From contig JBGPBY010000332.1 of NCBI GenBank assembly GCA_041481485.1, positions 1 through 8,257 on the forward strand: 8,257 bases of DNA, given 5' to 3'. Position 1 is the stretch's first letter. Each line of letters opens with the position of its first letter. Source of the stretch: JBGPBY01 sp041481485. Its GTDB lineage: Bacteria; Acidobacteriota; Terriglobia; 20CM-2-55-15. Below the pieces are notes generated by a model. That model had not been told where the DNA came from. It worked only from the letters and a program-made list of their open reading frames with translations, and searched no databases. Positions 1 to 6,033 of the stretch are shown piece after piece. The translations under genes were made by a program, and so were the position numbers.

Positions 1-11
1 GGGGCGGCGGT

Positions 12-40
12 TGCGGGGTCCCGCACGTAAAATTTTTTAC
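12..40 (+). terminator. possible rho-independent terminator of an upstream gene
   Basis: A short GC-rich stem (TGCGG at 12-16 with CCGCA at 21-25) is followed a few bases later by a run of six T (33-38). The T run itself sits in a small AT palindrome, GTAAAA-TT-TTTTAC (27-40). The stem is short and the T run is not directly next to it, so the call is weak. It would end transcription of a + strand gene lying outside the window. Confidence 0.22.
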
Positions 41-49
41 TGGCGGTAC

Positions 50-81
50 CCCACACCCGACCCTCTCCCGTTGGGAGAGGG
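50..81. repeat. GGGAGAGGG-type intergenic palindrome
   Basis: A perfect 9-bp inverted repeat, CCCTCTCCC (61-69) and GGGAGAGGG (73-81), encloses the 3-nt loop GTT. On the reverse strand it continues into GTCGGGTGTGGGG, which resembles a widespread class of dispersed intergenic palindromes (GGGAGAGGG followed by a G-rich GGGTGAGG-like stretch) found in many bacterial genomes. On the + strand the stem is followed by ATTTCTT, so it could also act as a weak terminator for a gene lying left of the window. Only one copy is present here, so its dispersed nature is inferred from general knowledge. Confidence 0.5.
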
Positions 82-147
82 ATTTCTTGATGGACTGTCC
101 TTAATTTTCTTCTGAAAATTTGCGGACCGCCGTTGGCCTTCAAGGAC

Positions 148-156
148 TGGTAAAAT
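148..156 (+). promoter_or_regulatory. candidate extended -10 promoter for the helicase gene
   Basis: TGGTAAAAT matches the extended -10 pattern TGnTATAAT at all but one defined base. No convincing -35 hexamer lies at normal spacing, which is tolerated by extended -10 promoters. A start of transcription about 7 nt downstream, near 163, would leave only about 6 nt before the ATG at 169, giving a nearly leaderless message. This fits the absence of a Shine-Dalgarno sequence at the right distance: the nearest AAGGA (143-146 region) is more than 20 nt upstream. Prediction only. Confidence 0.3.
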
Positions 157-168
157 CCTGGGCCAGAC

Positions 169-477
169 ATGTACCCGATTCTGATCCATTCTGCGTTTTA
201 CCGGATTTTGCGGGAGAGCCCGAAAGCGTTCCGTGCGCGCGTCCACAAAACACTCTTGCGCCTGCGCGACGGTCACTGGGGTGGAGGGACGCAGGTGAAG
301 CGTCTGGCTGGGGTGGATCAGGCGGTGTTCGAAGCGCGAGTGGATGCAGGAGACCGGCTGTTGTTTACTGCAGTTCGCGCCGCGGAACGAGACAATCCGT
401 CGCAACTGATGACTCACCTTCAAATCTGGGATGTCGTTCATCACGATGGAGTGACGCGCCGGGCGCGCCGTAATCTG
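169..477 (+). other. N-terminal RelE/ParE-like domain of the helicase fusion
   Basis: Residues 1-103 follow the order seen in RelE/ParE proteins: strand, helical hairpin, then strands carrying a KRL-G motif, an R-V-x-x-G-D-R-L-L-F strand (57-66) and a final strand ending in HHDGV followed by a basic helix (TRRARRN). In the toxin family the equivalent last strand carries RelE catalytic residues or is inert in ParE. Several basic residues are present (K44, R45, R57, R63) but the classic RelE C-terminal Tyr/Arg pair is not obvious, so nuclease activity cannot be assumed. SF1 helicases with an N-terminal RelE-like domain are known in bacteria. No antitoxin gene is adjacent. Confidence 0.6.
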
Positions 478-3400
478 GTGCCGGAAGCCGAGTTCCTGGA
501 TTTCACGGCGGTGGAATCCTTCGACATCTCGGAACCGCCTCCGCATCCGGCAGCATCTTTCAACGAAATCGCCACTGAACCCGACGAAACGCTGCTGCAG
601 TTCATGATCCCCGCGGACCATTACGAGCCACGATCCGTCGAAGGAATTCAGGGCGGTGTGCGATGGTATCTGGCGCCGGCATTTCTGCTTGCTGAAGAAG
701 CAGAGTTTCAACGGATGATCGATCGCGCCGAAGGCGAACTCGAATTGAAGCTCATGCGAGACCAGTACGAGATCCTTCGCGCTCCCGGCCCGCTGCTCCT
801 CGCCGGTGGAGCCGGCAGCGGAAAAACAACCATTGCGATTCACCGGCTTGTCGAGGCGCGCCAGCAAATGGAATCCGGCCGCCTCCTTTATATGTCCTAC
901 AGCCCATGGCTCGTCGACTATGCAAAGCGCTTGTACCGCGATGTAACGCTGGCGCGCGGCGCGGACCCCGAACACGCGGCGCCCGCATTCTTCACGTTTT
1001 CCGATCTGTATCAAAAACTTCTTCCCTCTTCACAGCCGGAAAACCCGCTCGTGAATTCGGAAACTTTTGCGGCTTGGCTCAGGCACAGTACGCCGTATGC
1101 GGACGCTTCGCTGGTATGGGAAGAAGTGCGCAGCATTCTGAAAGGCGCCTGCCTGAATCTCGGTAAAGCGATGCTCGACGAGCGCGATTATTACGACCTG
1201 GGCCGAAAGCGCGCTCCTCTCTTCGCCAACGATCGTCCGGAAATCTTTGCGATCGGCCAACGCTATCAACAATGGCTGGCATCCAATGGACGCCGCGATC
1301 AAATCGACTTGTGCCGCGCCGCATTCCGGGAATCCCGCCATGGACGGGGCGGAAAGTATGACGTCATTGTCTGCGATGAAGTTCAGGATCTGACGGAACT
1401 CGAAATTTCGTTCGTCCTTTCGCTTGCGGCCGGCGCCAGTCTCGGTGGTCTTATGCTGACCGGCGACACGCAGCAGATCGTGAATCCGACAGGTTTCCGG
1501 TGGGCGGAGGCGCGGCAGGCGATCGCAAAAACTTCTGTCTCAATGAATGTTCCCAAACCCGCGCGCCTGCGGAGAAATTGCCGCAGCGTGCGGCCCCTGG
1601 TCGAGCTGGCGAATGCGATCCTTGCATTGAAGCAGGAGATCTTTGGGCGCTATGAGGATGATGGGCCCGAAGATGCCGTGGTCGAAGGCGGATCTCCCAT
1701 CCAGATCGTAGCCGGGGAAAAGCAGGTGCTGGAGTCGATTCGTGACTTCGGCCCGCGTTGCGCAATATTGGTACTTGATGATCAAGAGGGCCGGCGTCTC
1801 CACTCGGCGCTTCAGACAACGCGCATTTTTCACGTCCGCGACGCGAAGGGTTTGGAATTCGATACGGTCGTGCTATGGAAATTGATTTCAACTTCCGACA
1901 CTGCTGTCGATCGATTCATGCGGGGAACTTCCGGCATGGACCACGATGCGCGGTTTAAACAGTTTCTGCAGCACCTGTATGTGGCTGCAACGCGGGCGCG
2001 CCGGCATCTTGCCATTTACGAAGGACCCGACGCCCATCAGTTCTGGAGCAGCCGGTGGCTTCGCGGAAGGATTGACGTCGACTCCGTTGAGACTCTTGGC
2101 CGGCTGTTCCGCGATTCTGCGTCTCCGAAAGAGTGGGCAAAGGAAGGCAAGTACTACTTCGAACGGCAACGTTATCGCCAGGCGGCGGAATGCTACCGGC
2201 GCGCGGGAATGATCGACCGGGAAACGCCCGCTCTGGCAATGCATGCGGAAACGCAGGAAAAGTGGCAGGAGGCTCTTTCGTTGTGGGAGCAGGCAGGCAT
2301 TCCGGATCGCACGGGCTTTCTGCTTGAAAAGCTGGGGCGCCTCGCTGAAGCGCTTGCTGCTTATCAAAAACTGTCCCGGCCCGACGATGCCGCGCGTATC
2401 GAGCTGCATCTGCTCGAAAAGGCTGGACGCTGGACTGAAGCGGCTCAACGCTGGGAAGCCGCCGGCAATGCAACGGAGGCTGCACGATGCCACAAGCGCG
2501 CGGGAAACAAAAATCGCGCTCTCAAACTCGAGGCTGAAAACGCAGAAGCGCAGCAGAACTGGAAACACGCCGCAGAGTGCTGGTTCACCCTGAAAGAATT
2601 TGAAAGTGCGGCACGATGCAGCCGCAAGGCGAAAGACACACGCGCCGCAGCCGTCGCCATGGCGCATCATCACGAACAGCTGAAGGACTGGAGCAAGGCC
2701 GCATCTGCTTATCAGCGCGCGGGAGAACGCAACAGGTCCCGCGAATGCAAAGCGCTCGCGCTGGAAGCAGCCGGAGAAACTGTAAAGGCGGCGAAAATCT
2801 ACGAGGGGCTCGGACAATCTGATCGCGCCCTGCAACTTTACAGGAAGGCCGGTCATCAGGAAGCGCTCGACCAACATTCTGTGGACCGTGCAGATGTGCG
2901 CCAATCGCAAGTCGAAGCGGTTCGAAGGTTGCGCAATCGTGGAAACTATCGCGCCGCGATCAGCCTCGCAAAGCGGCGCCGCGCCGTCATTCAAAATCGG
3001 TTGAACAGTACGAAAAGGTATTTTGTAGACCGATCGGATGAACAACTTGTTATCGAAGACGGTCACCTTACCGATCTGATCCTCGAATGCCAGGCGCACT
3101 CCGCCGAACAGCGGAATTCGTGGTCGAAAGCCGCAGCCATATGGCGCCGCCTGAATCAACCGGAGCGCGCAGAGGCGGCTGTCCAAAAAGAGATTGAAGC
3201 CATAGAGGACCCGCTCCAGCGGGGAATAGCGCTCCTGCAGGCCCGCAACCCGGAAAGGGCTCTCGAATTGTTTGAGGCTGCCGGTTCCACCGAATGGGCG
3301 ACGCGTGCCCGAGCTGTGCAGTGTCATCTTCAAGAGCGATGGCTCGAGGCCGCAGAACTCTGGAAATCCATGGGAGATCTAAAGAACCAGGCCACCGCAA

Positions 3401-3561
3401 TGGCACAACACGCCCGCTCAAAAGGAAACTGGGCCGAAGCCGCCGGCTGGCATCAGCTGGCCGGACAGCGCAGTCTGGAGAAGGAGGCCGCGGCCAGATT
3501 CCGCGCCGAGAGTCTCGGCAAACAACCCAAAGTCCATCAGCGGCAGCAGGATCTCTTCTAG
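169..3561 (+). CDS. RelE/ParE-like domain - UvrD-type helicase - TPR-like repeat fusion protein
   Basis: This 1130-residue protein has no signal peptide or membrane segment and should be cytosolic. Residues about 1-103 resemble the RelE/ParE fold: two N-terminal helices (AFYRILRESPKAFRARV), then VKRLAG (43-48), VFEARVDAGDRLLF (53-66) and the closing strand IWDVVHHDGV (86-95). Residues about 190-620 form an SF1 helicase: Q-motif-like MRDQ (196-199), Walker A GGAGSGKT (213-220), motif Ia (241-255), Walker B VCDEVQD (401-407), motif III TGDTQQ (431-436), motif IV RLRRNCRS (466-473), motif V DAKGLEFD (558-565) and motif VI LYVAATRARR (603-612). All expected ATPase residues are present, so it is probably an active NTPase and translocase. 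The core is shorter than in UvrD/Rep, suggesting that accessory 1B/2B domains are reduced. Residues about 655-1110 are TPR-like helical repeats rich in W-x-x-AA-x-x-W-x-x-AG patterns. ATG at 169 is chosen because the RelE-like fold starts immediately. The substrate and biological role are unknown; RNA or DNA surveillance or defence is speculation. The helicase call is firm, the RelE-like call moderate. Confidence 0.9.
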   Translation: MYPILIHSAFYRILRESPKAFRARVHKTLLRLRDGHWGGGTQVKRLAGVDQAVFEARVDAGDRLLFTAVRAAERDNPSQLMTHLQIWDVVHHDGVTRRARRNLVPEAEFLDFTAVESFDISEPPPHPAASFNEIATEPDETLLQFMIPADHYEPRSVEGIQGGVRWYLAPAFLLAEEAEFQRMIDRAEGELELKLMRDQYEILRAPGPLLLAGGAGSGKTTIAIHRLVEARQQMESGRLLYMSYSPWLVDYAKRLYRDVTLARGADPEHAAPAFFTFSDLYQKLLPSSQPENPLVNSETFAAWLRHSTPYADASLVWEEVRSILKGACLNLGKAMLDERDYYDLGRKRAPLFANDRPEIFAIGQRYQQWLASNGRRDQIDLCRAAFRESRHGRGGKYDVIVCDEVQDLTELEISFVLSLAAGASLGGLMLTGDTQQIVNPTGFRWAEARQAIAKTSVSMNVPKPARLRRNCRSVRPLVELANAILALKQEIFGRYEDDGPEDAVVEGGSPIQIVAGEKQVLESIRDFGPRCAILVLDDQEGRRLHSALQTTRIFHVRDAKGLEFDTVVLWKLISTSDTAVDRFMRGTSGMDHDARFKQFLQHLYVAATRARRHLAIYEGPDAHQFWSSRWLRGRIDVDSVETLGRLFRDSASPKEWAKEGKYYFERQRYRQAAECYRRAGMIDRETPALAMHAETQEKWQEALSLWEQAGIPDRTGFLLEKLGRLAEALAAYQKLSRPDDAARIELHLLEKAGRWTEAAQRWEAAGNATEAARCHKRAGNKNRALKLEAENAEAQQNWKHAAECWFTLKEFESAARCSRKAKDTRAAAVAMAHHHEQLKDWSKAASAYQRAGERNRSRECKALALEAAGETVKAAKIYEGLGQSDRALQLYRKAGHQEALDQHSVDRADVRQSQVEAVRRLRNRGNYRAAISLAKRRRAVIQNRLNSTKRYFVDRSDEQLVIEDGHLTDLILECQAHSAEQRNSWSKAAAIWRRLNQPERAEAAVQKEIEAIEDPLQRGIALLQARNPERALELFEAAGSTEWATRARAVQCHLQERWLEAAELWKSMGDLKNQATAMAQHARSKGNWAEAAGWHQLAGQRSLEKEAAARFRAESLGKQPKVHQRQQDLF
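2131..3498 (+). other. TPR-like helical repeat array in the helicase C-terminus
   Basis: Residues about 655-1110 consist of repeated helix-turn-helix units with a common core such as RWTEAAQRWEAAG (754-766), NWKHAAECW (797-805), DWSKAASAYQRAG (840-852), SWSKAAAIW (984-992), RWLEAAELW (1057-1065) and NWAEAAGWHQLAG (1087-1099). Spacing between the W-x-x-AA cores varies from about 30 to 43 residues, so this is a diverged TPR or clathrin/COPI-like solenoid rather than a regular 34-residue array. A very basic, repeat-poor stretch at about 905-960 divides it into two blocks and could contact nucleic acid. Such solenoids usually bind protein partners; the partner here is unknown. Confidence 0.7.
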
Positions 3562-3852
3562 CGACATTTGAATGGGCAGCTCATGGTTTGGGAGCAAGGT
3601 ACTTGTTTGGGACGTTGCGAACCGGCAGGACGGTGCCGTTCCTCTTCTGATAAAGGTAGCGAAGATTGTTATACACGGCGCGTTCATCCCGGTGAAACTG
3701 AGGGTATAGACCACACTGGGCGACCGGGCTCTGACTGGGGTGCGCGGCGTCGACGCGCCGAATCATCTTCTTGAGCCAACTGGAACCGCTGGCCCTCATT
3801 CAAGTATTCTCCCTGGATGTGCAATTATTCCCGGTGAGGTAAACGACAGGTC
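3562..3852. other. intergenic region between helicase and dehydrogenase genes
   Basis: These 291 bases lie between two same-strand genes. Just after the helicase, CGGCA (3623-3627) can pair with TGCCG (3634-3638), followed by the pyrimidine-rich TTCCTCTTCT, a weak terminator candidate. A GC-rich, partly palindromic patch (GCGTCGACGC, about 3747-3756) has no clear role. Immediately before the dehydrogenase, GGTGAGG (3833-3839) is the best Shine-Dalgarno-like stretch, although its distance from the ATG at 3853 is slightly long; AGG at 3848-3850 is too close. No strong sigma70 promoter was identified. The gap suggests the two genes are not one tight operon. Confidence 0.4.
3581..3799 (-). CDS. 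possible small hypothetical protein (72 aa)
   Basis: This reverse-strand ORF of 72 residues fills most of the gap between the helicase and dehydrogenase genes without overlapping either. Its ATG is preceded, 9 nt upstream, by GGGAG, a good Shine-Dalgarno match. The product is basic, with a KK-x-x-RR patch near the N-terminus and an RAVYNNLRYLYQKRNG stretch in the middle; no family was recognised. It could be a genuine small gene divergent from the dehydrogenase, a decayed fragment of a larger gene, or chance. The ribosome-binding site and lack of overlap are the only positive evidence. Confidence 0.25.
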   Translation of the reverse strand: MRASGSSWLKKMIRRVDAAHPSQSPVAQCGLYPQFHRDERAVYNNLRYLYQKRNGTVLPVRNVPNKYLAPKP

Positions 3853-5778
3853 ATGACTAAACAAGCATTGAAATGGATGATCCCTGCCGTTCTCGGAACG
3901 TTCGTTTCAGGACTGGCAGTATTGGCTCTTCAGACACCGCGCGTGGATGACAAGGCGCTGAAGAACGCGGCGAAGGGGATCGAGTGGTTGTCCTATGGAA
4001 TGGACTACTCCGAGCAGCGATACAGCACGGCAACTCAGATCAATACAGGCAACGTCGGGAAACTGGCTCCGGCATGGTCCTATGAACTCGGATCAGGAGG
4101 CGGACCGCAGGCGGGAACTCCGCTTTATGCAAACGGTGTTCTCTATGGCATCACAAACTGGAGCATCACGTTCGCCGTGGACGCGACGACAGGCAAAGAG
4201 ATCTGGCGCTACGATCCTCAAGCCGATCGGACAATGACGCAGCCGGGACGCTCGCGGCTCTGCTGCGGCGTCAACAGCCGCGGCATCGCGCTTTACGAAG
4301 GAAAGGTAATCGTTCCCGTGATCGATGGCCGGCTGCAGGCGATCGATGCAAAGACCGGCAAGATGTTATGGTCGGTTCTTGCGATTCCGCCGACCAGTGA
4401 AGGCGAGCTTTCTTCCTACTCCATCACGATGGCGCCGCGCGTGGCGAACGGAAAGGTCTTCATTGGTAACGCGGGCGCAGAGTTTCCACCGTATCGCGGT
4501 TACGTTTCCGCGTTCGACGTCAACAACGGCAAGGAGCTGTGGCGCTTCTATACGGTTCCTGGAGATCCCTCGAAACCGTTCGAAAGCAAAGCCATGGAAA
4601 AGGCCGCGAAGACCTGGACCGGCGAATGGTGGAAGCAGGGTGGAGGCGGCTCGTACTGGGACGGTATGGCGTACGATCCCGATGCCAATCTGGTTTATCT
4701 CGGAACGGGCAACGGCAGCGTGTGGTCTCAGGAAGTGCGTCAAGGGAAGGGCACGCCACATCTCGACAATCTTTACGTCGCGTCGATCATCGCGCTCAAC
4801 GCCAACACCGGCGACTTGAAGTGGCACTTCCAAACGACTCCGGGCGACCAATGGGACTACGATGCCATATCACATTTGATGCTGGCAAATCTGCGGATCA
4901 ACGGACGCGATCGCAAAGTCATCATGCAGGCCAACAAGAATGGATACTTCTACGTCATCGACCGTCTGTCGGGTGAGTTCATCTCCGCTGAACCGATGGC
5001 GCCGCTGAATTGGGCGAGCGGTCTCGATCCAAAGACGGGCCGGCCGAAGGTCAATCCCGAGGCCTATTACACCGCGGAGCGGGGCGTGACGATCATTCCC
5101 GTGCAGATGCACAACACGTCGCAGATGGCGTTCAATCCGAGCACCGGCCTTGTTTATGTTCCCATCAATACTACCGGCAGTCTCAACTTCCAGGCTTCAG
5201 ACAAGTACGCGCCGACGCCGGGCAACCAGAATTTCGGTCTTGATACTTCAGCTTTTGGAGCCTCTAATCTCGCGAAGCCGCCGTCCATCGGCCCCATACG
5301 CACACTGAAAGAAGGTACCGGAATTCTGAGTGCGTGGGATCCTGTCACACAGAAAGAACGCTGGTTTGCAGAAGGGGGCGGCCAGCGCTTTGGCGGCGCC
5401 GTTTCCACCGCGGGCAATCTCGTATTTCAGGTTACGCCGCAAGGACGCCTGCGGGCTTATTCGGCGGATAAGGGCGAACGCCTGTTGGATATTCCCAGTG
5501 GAGAAACCGCAGGCATGGGACCGCCGATCACGTATATGCACAACGGCAAACAGTACATCGCTCTGATGGGCGGACAAACCCTTGCGGCCGGATCATTCGG
5601 ACTGCCCGCTCGCGGCGCTCCTCCTGTTCCCCCTGCTCCTCCCGTCCGAGGTGCCGCACCCGCGCCGACTCAGGAACCCGGTCTGGCGGCAGCACAGCGC
5701 GGTGTACCTCCGCCCGCGCCTCCGGCAGCAGGCCAGGGCGCTTCGAACCCGAGGCTGTTCTTGTTCGCCTTGCCGTAA
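3853..5778 (+). CDS. PQQ-dependent alcohol dehydrogenase-like protein, exported
   Basis: This is a 641-residue quinoprotein of the methanol/ethanol dehydrogenase type, expected to oxidise an alcohol or related substrate in the periplasm using bound PQQ. Residues 1-26 look like a Sec signal peptide (basic start, hydrophobic core, ALQ before TPRVDD). The propeller shows repeated tryptophan-docking motifs: DATTGKEIW (110-118), DAKTGKMLW (165-173), DVNNGKELW (222-230), NANTGDLKW (316-324) and DPVTQKERW (496-504). The vicinal Cys137-Cys138 pair, typical of these enzymes, follows SRL. Likely metal and active-site residues are E210 (GAE), N287 (GTGN) and D335 in WDYD (334-337). D337, two residues after the catalytic Asp, resembles the lanthanide-enzyme marker. 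There is no CxxCH, so no haem c domain. Residues 584-632 are Pro/Ala-rich, followed by a last strand, RLFLFALP. The stop codon TAA shares two bases with the fold-back repeat. No cytochrome partner or PQQ biosynthesis gene lies nearby. The true substrate cannot be told from sequence. Confidence 0.9.
   Translation: MTKQALKWMIPAVLGTFVSGLAVLALQTPRVDDKALKNAAKGIEWLSYGMDYSEQRYSTATQINTGNVGKLAPAWSYELGSGGGPQAGTPLYANGVLYGITNWSITFAVDATTGKEIWRYDPQADRTMTQPGRSRLCCGVNSRGIALYEGKVIVPVIDGRLQAIDAKTGKMLWSVLAIPPTSEGELSSYSITMAPRVANGKVFIGNAGAEFPPYRGYVSAFDVNNGKELWRFYTVPGDPSKPFESKAMEKAAKTWTGEWWKQGGGGSYWDGMAYDPDANLVYLGTGNGSVWSQEVRQGKGTPHLDNLYVASIIALNANTGDLKWHFQTTPGDQWDYDAISHLMLANLRINGRDRKVIMQANKNGYFYVIDRLSGEFISAEPMAPLNWASGLDPKTGRPKVNPEAYYTAERGVTIIPVQMHNTSQMAFNPSTGLVYVPINTTGSLNFQASDKYAPTPGNQNFGLDTSAFGASNLAKPPSIGPIRTLKEGTGILSAWDPVTQKERWFAEGGGQRFGGAVSTAGNLVFQVTPQGRLRAYSADKGERLLDIPSGETAGMGPPITYMHNGKQYIALMGGQTLAAGSFGLPARGAPPVPPAPPVRGAAPAPTQEPGLAAAQRGVPPPAPPAAGQGASNPRLFLFALP
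5602..5748 (+). other. Pro/Ala-rich low-complexity segment in the dehydrogenase
   Basis: Residues 584-632 are dominated by Pro, Ala and Gly, with runs such as PPVPPAPPVRG and PPPAPPAAG. The segment is inserted between the late propeller region (KQYIALMGGQ, 566-575) and the final predicted beta strand (RLFLFALP, 634-641). In related quinoproteins these two elements are usually close together. It is probably a flexible exposed linker or loop. Confidence 0.7.
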
Positions 5779-5923
5779 CTGTAGAGGGCGGCGTCAATTG
5801 TCCGTTGATTTGTTGTCCGTTGATTAATGGACCTGGTGACATTGATCCATTGGTTCAATGTCACCAGGTCCATTAATCAACGGACAACAAATCAACGGAC
5901 AATTGACGCCGCCCTCTACAGTT
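5777..5923. repeat. 147-bp fold-back element (perfect 69-bp inverted repeat)
   Basis: Checked base by base: 5777-5845 is the exact reverse complement of 5855-5923, with a 9-nt loop TCCATTGGT (5846-5854), and symmetry stops abruptly at T5776/G5924. The ends are AACTGTAGAGGGCGG and its complement. Each arm holds a 13-bp direct repeat, TTGTCCGTTGATT, at 5798-5810 and 5813-5825, mirrored at 5875-5887 and 5890-5902. No long ORF is contained and no target-site duplication is visible in the flanks. It lies between convergent genes, so it may act as a two-way terminator. It may also be a MITE-like or REP/BIME-like non-autonomous element, or an inverted duplication. No T run follows the stem, so it is not a standard intrinsic terminator. 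Confidence 0.93.
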
Positions 5924-6033
5924 GCTCAACTTGAATTCATTCACACCTTGAATACGTCTGCGTATTTATGAAACAGCCCACTTAGCGAGGGATATTTAAC
6001 AGGGCTAAACAATCGAGTTGCTGTGGGCGGCTA
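5924..6033. other. intergenic tail between fold-back element and reverse operon
   Basis: These 110 bases are more AT-rich than their surroundings. They contain a small hairpin AATACG-TCTG-CGTATT (5951-5966). They also contain a weak pairing of AGCCC (5975-5979) with GGGCT (6002-6006) around a 22-nt loop, which on the reverse strand is followed by GTTT and could be a poor terminator for the operon ending at 6034. Nothing stronger was seen. Confidence 0.3.

Noticed and set aside
37..1014. Long reverse-strand open frame (325 codons) opposite the helicase 5' end
   Set aside because: It lies antisense to the conserved RelE-like and Walker A coding region, has no recognisable domain, and its composition is that of a shadow of the + strand codons.
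1888..3333. Long reverse-strand open frame (481 codons) opposite the TPR-like region
   Set aside because: The opposite strand encodes motif V, motif VI and the helical repeats. The reverse translation is rich in Arg, Cys and Phe with no family likeness, typical of an antisense shadow in GC-rich DNA.
3799..3828. Possible sigma70 promoter (TTCAAG and AATTAT, 18 bp apart) before the dehydrogenase
   Set aside because: Both hexamers match consensus poorly, and matches of this quality are expected by chance.
4366..4851. Reverse-strand frame of 161 codons inside the dehydrogenase gene
   Set aside because: It is antisense to conserved propeller motifs (GAE, GTGN, docking tryptophans) and has no protein-like features of its own.
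5798..5902. CRISPR-like array in the repeated TTGTCCGTTGATT units
   Set aside because: Units are 13 bp with a 2-bp gap, there are only two per orientation, and they are part of an inverted repeat; there are no spacers and no cas genes.
5777..5923. Insertion sequence with terminal inverted repeats
   Set aside because: The element has no transposase ORF and no visible target-site duplication, and the inverted repeats occupy almost its entire length, so it can only be a non-autonomous or non-mobile fold-back.
5951..5966. Small hairpin AATACG-TCTG-CGTATT as a terminator
   Set aside because: The stem is AT-rich and only 6 bp, with no T run on either strand in the right place.
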